Origin: Devosia sp. Root685
Lineage (GTDB): Bacteria; Pseudomonadota; Alphaproteobacteria; Rhizobiales; Devosiaceae
Assembly: GCF_001427875.1 (NCBI RefSeq)
Contig: NZ_LMHK01000002.1
Location: 284,049 to 348,048, forward strand
Direction of reading: 5' to 3'
DNA length: 64,000 nt
Shown here: positions 8,800 to 17,397 of the stretch, in pieces
Layout of the letters: each line of letters starts with the position of its first letter
Position numbering within the stretch: the first letter of the stretch is position 1
Made by a program: the position numbers and the translations under genes
The notes under the pieces: generated by a model
What the model saw: only the letters and a program-made list of their open reading frames with translations
Told to the model about the DNA's origin: nothing
The model's database searches: none

Positions 8800-10278
8800 C
8801 TACCGCTTCTTCCGCAAAAACCCCACCATCCGCCACATCCGCTCCCGCCCTAGCACCACAATCACCGCACTATAACTCGCCGCCGCGATACCCACTGTCG
8901 CCACCAGCCGCAATACCGGCTCAGTCTCCCCCACTTCCCGCTGCACCAGCCACCCCGCGCCCCACATCACCGCGGTCGCCAGCACCGGCAGGGCGAACGA
9001 TCGCAGATAGCCAAAAATCGAAATGCCCAGCAGCCGCACCACCATGTGCAGCGTCGGCATCCACATCAGCGCATTGAGCACCACCAGCGACACCGTTAGC
9101 GGCAATAGGCCCCAGCCCGCAAACAGGAAGACGTAAAGCACCGTCACCACCTGCTTGCTCAGCACATAGTAGAACCACAGGTCCGCCTGCCCCTGGCTGC
9201 GGATCAGCGAGGCCTGCAATATCCCTACCGCCGTCAGCACGCCCAGCGCACAAAAGGCCTGCACCACCGGCACGGCCTCGATCCAGTGCGCGCCAAAAGC
9301 GAGCGGAATGAGATCGCCCGCCACCAGCGCCAGCCCCGCAAAAACCGGAAACGCCACAACTGAGGACGCAAAGGTCCCCAGCAGATAAGCCTCGCGCAAC
9401 TTCGCCTTCTCCCCCTGCATCGAGGACAGCAGCGAATAGGACACAAGGTTCAGCGCCCCCGAAAGCAGATCGGTGAGAATCTGAAAAATCCGCCGCGCAA
9501 AGCCATAGATACCCAGCCCCGCCGGCCCCAGCAGCGCCCCAATAAGCAGCTGATCCAAACTGATCGTCGTGATGAAGTGGTTCCCCGTCGAAAACAGCCC
9601 AAAGGCCTTCAAATCTCCCAGCGCCCGGAGGTCGAACCGCAAACCCGGCCGCCAGCGTGCCGCGATCAACGCCCCGACACAGGTCGTCACCGACCCCGCC
9701 AATTGCGAAGCCGCCAGCGCCCAAAGCCCGAACCCGGCCCACAACAGCCCAAGGCAAACCATTGCCGCAACGAGAGACGCCGCCGTCGTCCGCAGCGCCA
9801 GCATGCGAAACGACATGGTGCGCACAAGCAGCGCATTGGGCACTGCCGCCGCCATATCGAAAATCACCCGCGCCGAAATGAACGGCACCAGCGCCGTCAG
9901 CAGCGGATCGCCCGATGACGACGCAACAAACGGCGCCGCCACACAGAGCGCACCAAAAATAACAACCGCCGCCCCGACACACAGCCAGAACACCGTATCG
10001 AGGTGCTTTGCCTCGATATCCGTCCGCTGGATCAGCGCCTCGCGAAACCCCGCCGGCGCCACTGCCAGCCCCACGGTCGCAATGCTCGCCGCAAAGGCAA
10101 CAATCCCGAACTCAGCGGGAGTAAGCACCCGCGAGGTCGCCAGAAACACCAGAAACCCGAGCAGAGCCGGCGCCAGACTGCTGACAAGCGACCACATCGT
10201 GCCCTTGATCGCAGCCGAAGCCCGGCCCGATTTCAGATGACCGAGCCGTTTGCCTCCCGTCTCTGCCACAACGGTCAT
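8800..10278 (-). CDS. exoT: Oligosaccharide flippase, ExoT-like (MOP/Wzx family)
   Basis: This 492-residue protein is almost wholly hydrophobic, with about 12-14 predicted membrane helices and the Wzx-type N-terminus (SLAPALLGFLVFLATSRVLTPAEFG). Wzx proteins move lipid-linked repeat units across the inner membrane. Length equals that of rhizobial ExoT (about 490). The start codon overlaps the stop of the preceding GT2 gene (ATGA), so it is the last structural gene of the exoY operon. Call as flippase is firm; ExoT identity is by context. Confidence 0.88.
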   Translation of the reverse strand: MTVVAETGGKRLGHLKSGRASAAIKGTMWSLVSSLAPALLGFLVFLATSRVLTPAEFGIVAFAASIATVGLAVAPAGFREALIQRTDIEAKHLDTVFWLCVGAAVVIFGALCVAAPFVASSSGDPLLTALVPFISARVIFDMAAAVPNALLVRTMSFRMLALRTTAASLVAAMVCLGLLWAGFGLWALAASQLAGSVTTCVGALIAARWRPGLRFDLRALGDLKAFGLFSTGNHFITTISLDQLLIGALLGPAGLGIYGFARRIFQILTDLLSGALNLVSYSLLSSMQGEKAKLREAYLLGTFASSVVAFPVFAGLALVAGDLIPLAFGAHWIEAVPVVQAFCALGVLTAVGILQASLIRSQGQADLWFYYVLSKQVVTVLYVFLFAGWGLLPLTVSLVVLNALMWMPTLHMVVRLLGISIFGYLRSFALPVLATAVMWGAGWLVQREVGETEPVLRLVATVGIAAASYSAVIVVLGRERMWRMVGFLRKKR

Positions 10279-11273
10279 GCGCTGTGCCGCAATCCATCGC
10301 GCGAGGCGACAAAGCGCTCGAATTCCGGCGTCACCCGCCCGAGCACACGGATCACCAGCCCGCGTAGCCGCAGTTTCGCAGCCTCCACCGGGGAAACATG
10401 CGGCATGATCCCCTGCCCCAGCAGCGCCTTGCCCACATTCACCGCCCGCACACCAATCGGGGTCGCAAATCGCGTATCGGTCAGAAATCGCGCCCGCTGC
10501 TCCGCGCTAGCCTCGGTCCAAACCCGCTGCCGCAGCGCCTGCACGGCCCGCTTCAAGTCCAGCTCCCGCCGCAGATAGCCCGCATTCAACTCCGCATTGC
10601 GCGTCGTCTGTTCGGCATTTTCCGCCCACACCGCCAGTGGCTCCATGGCCACATAGACCGGCTCCACCACCGAATAGGTCCGCAGATATTCCTGCAGCGT
10701 CGCCGTGCAGCCATATTGGATTTCGAGCGGCGATTTCGCCCTCAGCGACCAGAAGAGCCCGCCATTGGAAACCCCGATCCCCGCCAGAAGCGCCATGCGG
10801 AAATCGCCCGCCTCATAAAGCCCCTCGGTAAAAAGCTCGTCGAGCACGCCGATATCCCCGACATGCGCCCGCTCCGTGCCGCTGGCATATTCAAAATACT
10901 GATTGCGCAGCACGATCTCGACACCCTCGCTCCGCGCCAATGCGATATTGGCCGCGCAGAACTCGGGCAGGATGAAATTGTCATCCTCAACCACGCAGAA
11001 GAACTCCGCCCCATGCGGATTGTCCGCCGAAAAGCAGTGATCGATATTTTTGGAGGCAAAGAGCTGCGGCGTGTTCGCCGTATAGCGGATACGCGCGTCC
11101 CCGATCGCGGCCACCACCGACCGCGCCGCCTGCTCGGGGTCGTCGTCATAGACGTCGCAGACCCAATGCGGCCAGGATTGGTCGATCATCGAATAGAGCG
11201 CGCGGCGCAGCGCCTCGGGACGCTTATAGGTCGGCGTGCGGAAGTGGACGAGGCCGGGCTGGTACTCGGACAT
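10275..11273 (-). CDS. GT2-like glycosyltransferase, unassigned
   Basis: The 332-residue product begins LVHFRTPTYKRPEALRRAL, a GT-A/GT2 first strand, with the acidic EDD triad at residues 96-98 (VVEDDNF) likely binding the metal-nucleotide. ATG at 11273 has GGAGG upstream and lies 50 bp inside the end of the upstream polymerase gene; a later start would cut off the first strand. It does not recall ExoW or ExoU, so it may add a different sugar. It overlaps the flippase gene by 4 bp. Confidence 0.78.
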   Translation of the reverse strand: MSEYQPGLVHFRTPTYKRPEALRRALYSMIDQSWPHWVCDVYDDDPEQAARSVVAAIGDARIRYTANTPQLFASKNIDHCFSADNPHGAEFFCVVEDDNFILPEFCAANIALARSEGVEIVLRNQYFEYASGTERAHVGDIGVLDELFTEGLYEAGDFRMALLAGIGVSNGGLFWSLRAKSPLEIQYGCTATLQEYLRTYSVVEPVYVAMEPLAVWAENAEQTTRNAELNAGYLRRELDLKRAVQALRQRVWTEASAEQRARFLTDTRFATPIGVRAVNVGKALLGQGIMPHVSPVEAAKLRLRGLVIRVLGRVTPEFERFVASRDGLRHSA

Positions 11274-12510
11274 GGCTGAATAAACCTCCAGGACGGCGCC
11301 TTGCGGGCGCAGCGGATTGGGCGCGGAGGGCAGAGAGCCCCTGCGCGGCATAAATGAGGGTGGCAATGCCCATGATCGAGCGGATGGAGAATTCGAAGAA
11401 CACCTCCACCTCGATGAAGCTCCGCAGGATCATCAGCGCCTGCAAAGCCAGCAGCAGCGCATTGGCCGCATTGGGCCGGGCAAAGGTATAGGCACCCATG
11501 AGAAAGGCCCCGCCATAAATGATGGCGATCTGCAATATCAGCCCGACCAGCCCGATCTCGACGGCATTGGAAATATAGGTGTTGTGAAAATTGAACCCCG
11601 CGCCCGAAGGCACGTCGAACATGGCCCAAAGCTCCTCGGCCGGCGCAAAGCCGATCACCCAGAACGAGCGATAGCCCAGCCCCTGCAACGGCCGTTCGGC
11701 AATAAAGCTCAGCCCCGTCGCCCAGAGATCGGTGCGCCCCGTCAGCGTCGCATCCTTGCCCGAGCCTTCCAGCACTTCGGCCAAGAGAGTATCGCCCGCC
11801 ACCATGATCAGCAGCGCCAGCGCCGCCCCCACGATGACAAGCATCACGACCACGAACAGTTTTTGCATGCCGCTCAGCCGCGAAATCAGCAGCGTCAGCA
11901 CAATGATCGCCATACAGGGCGCGAGCATCAGAATGGCGCCAGCAGACTGGGCCAGCGCTAAAAGCGGCCCGGACAGAACCGCGCCACCCACCGCCAGGAG
12001 CCGCAGCATAACCGGCGAATTCCGATCCGCCGCCACCGCCACCGACACCAGTGCAAAAACCGCGATATGCGCCGCCACCGCGTTCTTGCTGCCGAACGCT
12101 CCGACCCAGGCCCCACCAAGACCGGTCTTGCCAAAGGCGAGACTAGCCACCACGCCGATGCCATAGACGATGAACATCAACCGCATCAGCGTCGACGTAG
12201 ACACCCGCCCCGTGATCACCACGGCCACCGCGACGGTAAACGCCAGTTGCAAGCCATAGCGTAGCGAATTGGACGGATAGAGCGACCACAGCGAAGTCAG
12301 CATGCAATAGGCCGGCAGCAGCAGCACCGGCCACCACCGCCGCAAACTCTCAAGACTTTGCGCCGGATTGCTGACGATCAGCAGCGCCCCACACCCCATG
12401 AATGCCAGCGCCGCCAGTGACCCGAGCATGGCATTAAGCACCAGCGCCGCAAAAGCGCCGAAGGTCAGCAAAGTCGCCATGTTGATGGTCACGCGCCCGG
12501 GCACTTGCAT
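11224..12510 (-). CDS. exoQ: O-antigen ligase-like polymerase, ExoQ-like
   Basis: The 428-residue membrane protein has around ten helices and a large periplasmic loop before the last group of helices containing GRTDLW and the FNFHNTYIS stretch, the Wzy/O-antigen ligase (PF04932) signature. In succinoglycan synthesis ExoQ joins repeat units into high-molecular-weight polymer. Start ATG at 12510 overlaps the previous stop by one base (TGATG); further upstream in-frame codons lie within the upstream gene and are compositional noise. ExoQ identity rests on length and context. Confidence 0.83.
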   Translation of the reverse strand: MQVPGRVTINMATLLTFGAFAALVLNAMLGSLAALAFMGCGALLIVSNPAQSLESLRRWWPVLLLPAYCMLTSLWSLYPSNSLRYGLQLAFTVAVAVVITGRVSTSTLMRLMFIVYGIGVVASLAFGKTGLGGAWVGAFGSKNAVAAHIAVFALVSVAVAADRNSPVMLRLLAVGGAVLSGPLLALAQSAGAILMLAPCMAIIVLTLLISRLSGMQKLFVVVMLVIVGAALALLIMVAGDTLLAEVLEGSGKDATLTGRTDLWATGLSFIAERPLQGLGYRSFWVIGFAPAEELWAMFDVPSGAGFNFHNTYISNAVEIGLVGLILQIAIIYGGAFLMGAYTFARPNAANALLLALQALMILRSFIEVEVFFEFSIRSIMGIATLIYAAQGLSALRAQSAAPARRRPGGLFSHVRVPARPRPLPHADL

Positions 12511-13709
12511 CAGGACGCCTCCGCCATTTCCGGCGCTGCAACAATCGCCTCGGGAATGAACCCGGCGGCATAGCGCCCCGCCGCATCGAGCGGAATGCAG
12601 CGCACCGCCCCCGTCCCACGCCGTGCCGCCAACCCACGCCAGACATCGCGCAGCGCAGGCGCCGCCCAGTCCGTCAGCGATACCGGCACATAGGCCGGCA
12701 CCATCTCGCCCGCCCCCGCGCCGAGCACCAGCACCGGCGAAGGCAACGCCGCCTGTACCGGGGCCGCACGCCGCTGCCGCCCTTCGGCAAACGAAGCCCA
12801 CAACCGGCGCAGATGCCCTGGATGCCGCGCCACCAGCGCCAGCGCCGAACCCAGCCGCCGCTGCTTCACGCTCGCCACCAGCCGCTCATAACTCAGCCCA
12901 TGCTGCAAACCGGCAATCCGCCGCTCAAACGCAGCCTTCAGTCTTGCATCAAGCGGCCCGAACGCCCCAACCAGCGCCTTCTGCCGCCCAACCATGGCCT
13001 CCATATCCGCGACCGACAGCCGGTGCGAAATCGACCCCGAATGCCGGCGATAGAGATAAAACGGCTCCGGCACGATCAGCATTCGCGCGCCCTCAAGCAA
13101 CAGCCGCAGGATCAGATCGAAATCCTCCCCGATCCGCAGGCTTTCGTCATAACGAACCGCCTTCAGCCGCGCCGCCGAGATCAGCGGCTTCAAATAACCC
13201 AGTGCCGGGGTGCCATCCGTCCCCGCCAACACCCAGCGCTCGGCCGAAACGAGGAAACTCCGCTCCACCCCCTCGCCCAGCATCAGCCGCGGCGCCGAGC
13301 CATCCTCGAAAAACAGCAACAGATCATCGGCGACGATATCGGCATCATACGCCGCCGCCGCCGCCAGCAGCCGCTCGAACCGTTCAGGATGAATGATGTC
13401 ATCGGAATCAACCACGGCGATCCAGCGCCCGCGCGCCATATCCAGCGCCCGATTGCGACACCGCGCCGGCCCGCCATTGGCATCGGCCGTGACAAGCTTT
13501 ATCCGCCCGTCGATTTCCATCAGCCGCCGCACATGGGCGAGGCTATCGTCCCCCGAGCCATCGTCGCTGACGATCACTTCGAGATCGCCAACACTCTGCC
13601 GCAGCACCGAATGGAGGGCATGAACGATCTTCTCGCCCGCCTCGAAATTGGCCATCACCACCGAAATCAGTGGCGCGGCCCCGGCGGAAACTTCAGGCAA
13701 TATCGGCAT
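12510..13709 (-). CDS. exoO: Glycosyltransferase family 2, ExoO-like
   Basis: The 399-residue protein has a GT2 domain: LISVVMANFEAG at the first strand, VSDDGSGDDS near residues 47-56 and DSDD at 101-104 as the metal/nucleotide site. A C-terminal extension of around 150 residues is Ala/Arg-rich. The pattern resembles ExoO, a beta-glucosyltransferase of the succinoglycan backbone/side chain. It overlaps the coiled-coil gene upstream by 17 bp and the polymerase gene downstream by 1 bp. Confidence 0.83.
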   Translation of the reverse strand: MPILPEVSAGAAPLISVVMANFEAGEKIVHALHSVLRQSVGDLEVIVSDDGSGDDSLAHVRRLMEIDGRIKLVTADANGGPARCRNRALDMARGRWIAVVDSDDIIHPERFERLLAAAAAYDADIVADDLLLFFEDGSAPRLMLGEGVERSFLVSAERWVLAGTDGTPALGYLKPLISAARLKAVRYDESLRIGEDFDLILRLLLEGARMLIVPEPFYLYRRHSGSISHRLSVADMEAMVGRQKALVGAFGPLDARLKAAFERRIAGLQHGLSYERLVASVKQRRLGSALALVARHPGHLRRLWASFAEGRQRRAAPVQAALPSPVLVLGAGAGEMVPAYVPVSLTDWAAPALRDVWRGLAARRGTGAVRCIPLDAAGRYAAGFIPEAIVAAPEMAEAS

Positions 13710-14073
13710 CGGCCGCAGCCGTTTCAGCTTGCGCCCCGTCGAGCTGCCCGATCAGCGCGGAAAACTTCTCCATCTGCGCTTCGAGCTGCGCCACGCGCTT
13801 GCGCGCATTGGATGCACTTTGCTCGGCCGTGCGGATCACCGCCTCGTCGGCCGCCGCCCGCGTCCCATATTCTTCCGATGTATCGAGCATGGTCGCCGCC
13901 TGGGCATAATACATGCTCATGCGCTGCTTCAGCCCGTCGCGTTCGCGGCGGGCATCGGCCAGCGCCATCAGAATGGCATTGCGCACGGTTTCGGTGCGGG
14001 CCTGGTCCGTCTCGGCGTCCCGGCCCGGATTACGGGTGCGAAACGCACCCGGTCGAAGCGAAAGAATGGCCAT
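13693..14073 (-). CDS. Small coiled-coil protein of unknown function
   Basis: The 126-residue protein is mostly helical. Heptad-like stretches (NARKRVAQLEAQMEKF, residues about 88-110) predict a coiled coil; there is no signal peptide or membrane helix. AGGAG lies seven bases before its ATG and it is held between exoY (9-bp gap) and the exoO-like gene (17-bp overlap), so it is surely translated. I do not recognise a family. A cytoplasmic role in organising the glycosyltransferase complex is only a guess. Confidence 0.75.
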   Translation of the reverse strand: MAILSLRPGAFRTRNPGRDAETDQARTETVRNAILMALADARRERDGLKQRMSMYYAQAATMLDTSEEYGTRAAADEAVIRTAEQSASNARKRVAQLEAQMEKFSALIGQLDGAQAETAAADADIA

Positions 14074-14082
14074 GGCAAACTC

Positions 14083-14754
14083 CTATCGGCTGCCTGAACG
14101 CAGGGCGACAACCCTCACGGTCTTGAGAAGAATGACCATGTCACCGGTAAAGCTCCATTCGCGCACATAGGTGCTGTCGAGCTGCACCCGCTGGTCATAG
14201 CCCACATCGCTGCGGCCGCTGACCTGCCAGAGCCCGGTAATCCCCGGACGCACGGCCGAATAGTGTTCGATATCATCGGCATAGCGCACGACTTCGTCCT
14301 CGACGATCGGCCGCGGCCCGACAAGGCTCATATCCCCGCGAATGACGTTGATCAGCTGGGGCAGTTCATCGAGGCTCGTCACGCGCAAAAACTGCCCGAG
14401 CCGGGTAATCCGGGGATCGTTGCGCAGCTTTTGCGTCTCTTCCCATTCGGCCCGCGCCTGCGGAAACAGTTCGAGGTGACGCTGCAGCGCCTCCTGGGAA
14501 TTGACCACCATGGAGCGGAATTTGAGGCACCGGAACCGGCGCCCGTTGAGCCCGAGCCGCTCATGGCCGAAAAAGATCGGCCCGCGGTCGGTCGAAAACA
14601 TGATGACGGCAATGAAGAACATGGCCGGCAGCGCAAAGATCAGCATCGTGGAGGCAGCAACCACATCGAAAGCACGTTTGGCGACGCCCCCGCGGGGCAT
14701 GCCGGCTTTGCGCGGATAGGTAGTTTCGCCGATGTCGGCATTGATGATCGACAT
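14083..14754 (-). CDS. exoY: Undecaprenyl-phosphate sugar phosphotransferase, ExoY-like
   Basis: This 223-residue enzyme is a Bac_transf (PF02397) phosphoglycosyl transferase: K-R-A-F-D at 26-30, a re-entrant hydrophobic helix (about 30-53), CLKFRSM, SLDELPQLINV, DMSLVGPRP and the late PGITGLWQVSGR signature. It starts repeat-unit assembly by moving a hexose-1-phosphate (galactose in rhizobia) to undecaprenyl phosphate. It is the first gene of the minus-strand exo operon that ends at the flippase. Match to ExoY in size and motifs is strong. Confidence 0.93.
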   Translation of the reverse strand: MSIINADIGETTYPRKAGMPRGGVAKRAFDVVAASTMLIFALPAMFFIAVIMFSTDRGPIFFGHERLGLNGRRFRCLKFRSMVVNSQEALQRHLELFPQARAEWEETQKLRNDPRITRLGQFLRVTSLDELPQLINVIRGDMSLVGPRPIVEDEVVRYADDIEHYSAVRPGITGLWQVSGRSDVGYDQRVQLDSTYVREWSFTGDMVILLKTVRVVALRSGSR

Positions 14755-15181
14755 GATGTTCTCTCTCGCAGAATGGACTTGCGAAGAAAGGCAGCAGAGC
14801 CCGCCTTTTTCCTAGCGTGCGGAAGGGGTCGCTGAAGCGCCATGCGCTCAGTCGAAACCGGGTTTCTCACTCATCTCTGATGCACCCCGAACACTGGTCC
14901 GGAGACGCCGCATTTGCTGTCGACGGCATGTGGCTTGCCGCGACCTATGGTGAACCAAACATGACGGGAGATGCGTATCAACGTCGTGAATGCATGGCTG
15001 ACATGCAGCCATGCAGCCACAAAATCGCCTCACCGGCAGACCGCAAAACGTGGCAAATCAAGCTCTTAAGAAGAACCTGAACTTTAGGACAGGGATATAC
15101 TGAAATCGTTGCCGCTCGCCCGCGATTTCGCGGCGCAAACAAGTAACCATGCATAGAATTGGCCGTATAGCGGCCGCTGCC
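14755..15181. other. Intergenic gap upstream of exoY
   Basis: This 427-bp stretch should contain the exoY promoter. I see no credible gene. A perfect 10-bp inverted repeat lies at 14991-15015 (separate entry). Confidence 0.5.
14991..15015. promoter_or_regulatory. Perfect 10-bp inverted repeat upstream of exoY
   Basis: TGCATGGCTG and CAGCCATGCA flank the spacer ACATG. It lies about 237 bp before the exoY start. There is no T-tract on either side, so it is more likely a protein-binding site than a terminator. The binding protein is unknown. Confidence 0.45.
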
Positions 15182-15376
15182 TTAAAGGCTGAAGAGGAAG
15201 ACGACGCCGTTCCACATGAGATAGATGCCGACCCAGGCGAGGGCCATAATGCCCACCGCAACCAGCCCCCAGGGCCATGGAAAGGGCGTGCGCTGGCCAG
15301 CATTGGCGGACCCCGCCAGCGGCACCTTGCGGGCCGCGCCGTCCTCGGGCCTCTCACCGTCCACGTCATCCTCCAT
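15182..15376 (-). CDS. Putative small single-pass membrane protein
   Basis: A 64-residue frame encodes a polar, acidic N-terminus (MEDDVDGERPEDG) followed by one strong transmembrane helix from about residue 34 to the end (LVAVGIMALAWVGIYLM). Coding potential is judged from this ordered amphipathic layout; the ribosome binding site is weak. It lies alone upstream of exoY on the same strand. Small membrane proteins such as ExoX modulate ExoY in rhizobia, but no sequence similarity is visible and the link is speculative. Confidence 0.5.
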   Translation of the reverse strand: MEDDVDGERPEDGAARKVPLAGSANAGQRTPFPWPWGLVAVGIMALAWVGIYLMWNGVVFLFSL

Positions 15377-15785
15377 CCGGCGGGCATTCTTGTCCGGCGG
15401 CCCTCATTGCAGCCGCAGCCATTTTCCTACCAGTCCCCGGTAAATATACCCCTCCCACCCAGATTAAAATACGCCCGGTCATCACGACTGCGTACCGGCC
15501 CCATTTGGTAGCGATTTTCCTCGGCCGCCCGGGGCTCGCCTTTACTTGCACCTGCTCACGCAGACTCAAGAACAACTACGAACTATATCGCATTACTGCC
15601 CGCGCCAAAACGAAACCAATTCGTCATAATGGCGCTTATGTGACCAATTGCTCTGAAATTGGGCAAAATGAATCGAGAGCAAAACTGCAATCGAGCCATG
15701 CGATGCCGGAACCCGTTTTGGCTGGATCGACTTGGGTCTACATGCTCCAATTCACCCTGTTGTTACCCTCAATCAGGAGAAAGCC
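15377..15785. other. Intergenic gap upstream of exoN
   Basis: These 409 bp carry the exoN promoter region. An AT-richer section at about 15600-15680 holds two ACCAATT direct repeats about 30 bp apart and an interrupted inverted repeat GTCATAA/TTATGTGAC. No gene seen. Confidence 0.4.
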
Positions 15786-16697
15786 ATGGTAAAACGTGTA
15801 AGAACTGCCGTTTTCCCGGTCGCTGGCCTCGGAACACGTTTCCTGCCGGCCACCAAGGCCATGCCGAAAGAGATGCTGACGGTCGTCGATCGTCCCCTCA
15901 TTCAATATGCAGTGGACGAAGCGCGCGAGGCGGGAATCACCCACTTCGTTTTCGTCACCGGCCGCAACAAGGGCGTCATCGAAGATCACTTCGATCGCCA
16001 GTTCGAACTTGAGACGACGCTCGAAACCCGTGGCAAGACTGCCGCCCTCGAAGCGCTGCAAAGGGACCTTCCCTCCGCCGGCCGCACCAGTTTCACCCGC
16101 CAGCAGGAGCCGCTCGGCCTCGGCCACGCCGTCTGGTGCGCCAGGGATATCGTCGGCGACGAACCCTTCGCCCTCCTCCTTCCAGACATGCTGTTCAAGA
16201 GCCGCCGCGGCGTGCTCAAGCAGATGATGGAAGCCTATGAGGAAATCGGCGGCAATATCATCGCCGTCGAGGAAGTGCCGCACCAGGACGTGTCCTCCTA
16301 CGGCGTCGTCGGCCGCGGCGACGGCACCGATGCCGGCTTCCGCATCACCGACATGGTCGAAAAGCCCAAACCCCAGGATGCTCCCTCGAACCTCATCATT
16401 TCGGGCCGCTATATCCTCCAGCCCGAAGTCTTCAATCTCCTCGCCGATCAGCCCCGCGGCGCGGGCGGCGAAATCCAGCTCACCGACGCCATGCAAACCC
16501 TGATGCGCTCCCAGCCCTTCGCCGGCGTCAAATATGAAGGCCAATCCTTCGACTGCGGCTCCAAGGTCGGCTTCCTCACCGCCAACGTCGCCTACGCCCT
16601 CGACCGCGACGACATCGCCGAAGGCTTCCTCGCCTCCCTCAACAAACTCGGCCTCCACACCGCCCTCATCGACGGCATGAAAATCGCAGCGGAATAA
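15786..16697 (+). CDS. exoN: UTP-glucose-1-phosphate uridylyltransferase, ExoN/GalU
   Basis: The 303-residue enzyme makes UDP-glucose from UTP and glucose-1-phosphate, the donor for polysaccharide backbone synthesis. The nucleotidyl-transferase signature [17 protein letters not shown] lies at 14-30, and the late motifs [10 protein letters not shown] and EIQLTDAM are typical of bacterial GalU. ATG at 15786 follows AGGAGA (15775-15780); an upstream in-frame start would add 18 residues without a site. It is followed by a strong hairpin. ExoN naming rests on the surrounding exo genes; it may also be the cell's only galU. Confidence 0.93.
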   Translation: MVKRVRTAVFPVAGLGTRFLPATKAMPKEMLTVVDRPLIQYAVDEAREAGITHFVFVTGRNKGVIEDHFDRQFELETTLETRGKTAALEALQRDLPSAGRTSFTRQQEPLGLGHAVWCARDIVGDEPFALLLPDMLFKSRRGVLKQMMEAYEEIGGNIIAVEEVPHQDVSSYGVVGRGDGTDAGFRITDMVEKPKPQDAPSNLIISGRYILQPEVFNLLADQPRGAGGEIQLTDAMQTLMRSQPFAGVKYEGQSFDCGSKVGFLTANVAYALDRDDIAEGFLASLNKLGLHTALIDGMKIAAE

Positions 16698-16706
16698 CCA
16701 AAACAG

Positions 16707-16740
16707 GCCCGAAAAGCATTCATCTGATCGCTTTTCGGGC
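16707..16740 (+). terminator. Hairpin terminator candidate of exoN
   Basis: Arms GCCCGAAAAGC and GCTTTTCGGGC (11 bp, perfect) enclose a 12-base loop, starting 10 bases after the exoN stop. No long T-run follows, so termination may be partly factor-dependent. Confidence 0.6.
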
Positions 16741-17184
16741 ACTCCACGCCCACCGCGTCATTCCCGCGAAAGCGGGAATGACGCGGCGGTAAGAACTGAA
16801 CAGCCCACGTCGGAACCCACAAACGAATGGGCCACCCGGATCACCCGGGCGGCCCATTCGTTTGAGACCTGAAACCAAAGTAGCCCTCATGGTGAGGTGC
16901 TTTGCAAAGCAAAGCCTCGAACCACGAGGGCGTGGCAGAACAGAAAAGTCGCGCAGCGACACCTTTCCCTTCGGGGGTGAGGTCGGCCCGCAGGGCACAC
17001 CGAATTCGCTTGCGAATTCGGTTGGGGTGAGGGGGCCTTTTGGAGAACCATGAGGCTATCATTTCGGTAAAACGAATGAGCCGCCCGGACCAACCGGGCG
17101 GCTCATTCTGTTGAAGCACATCTGAATATCTGTCAGAAATTGCCATCCGCCATAGCTCAACTAGCAATAGCGCAGAGGCATCCC
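16741..17184. repeat. Cluster of palindromic repeats between exoN and orphan antitoxin
   Basis: In under 450 bp there are at least five hairpins: 16753-16786 (15-bp arms around GAAA), 16821-16863 (19-bp arms with one mismatch), family A copy 16884-16937, 16999-17022 (11-bp arms ACCGAATTCGC) and 17074-17108 (15-bp arms). The hairpins at 16821 and 17074 are related to each other, sharing CGAATG and CCCGGA in the left arm. No gene is seen. The stretch looks like a landing pad for repeat elements. Confidence 0.8.
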
Positions 17185-17388
17185 ATGACCAGTCGAGCAA
17201 GGTCCAAGCTGCACAGAATACGCCTCTCAGCGCTTGATGCTGCTATTGCCAGAGGTCTAGCCGACGCTGATGCAGGGCGGGTGCGACCGGTGCACCAGGT
17301 GGCGGAACGACTTGCCGCCAAGTACCGGGCCCAAATAGATGGACCGAGCACAGTGGCCCGGCCCTCGTCGAAAACACAAAGACCGTGA
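17185..17388 (+). CDS. Orphan antitoxin-like protein (ParD/RHH type)
   Basis: The 67-residue product has AGAGG six bases before its ATG and the pattern ALDAAIARGLADADAGRV followed by VAERLAAKY, which is typical of short alphaproteobacterial type II antitoxins paired with RelE/ParE toxins. No toxin gene follows: the stop is only 9 bp from the end of the convergent exoP. It is either a solitary regulator or the remnant of a pair. Confidence is moderate because the protein is short. Confidence 0.6.
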   Translation: MTSRARSKLHRIRLSALDAAIARGLADADAGRVRPVHQVAERLAAKYRAQIDGPSTVARPSSKTQRP

Positions 17389-17397
17389 AAGCGCCGA

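Noticed and set aside
16741..17184. Repeat cluster considered as a CRISPR array
   Set aside because: The repeats differ in type and spacing, and there are no constant-length spacers or cas genes.
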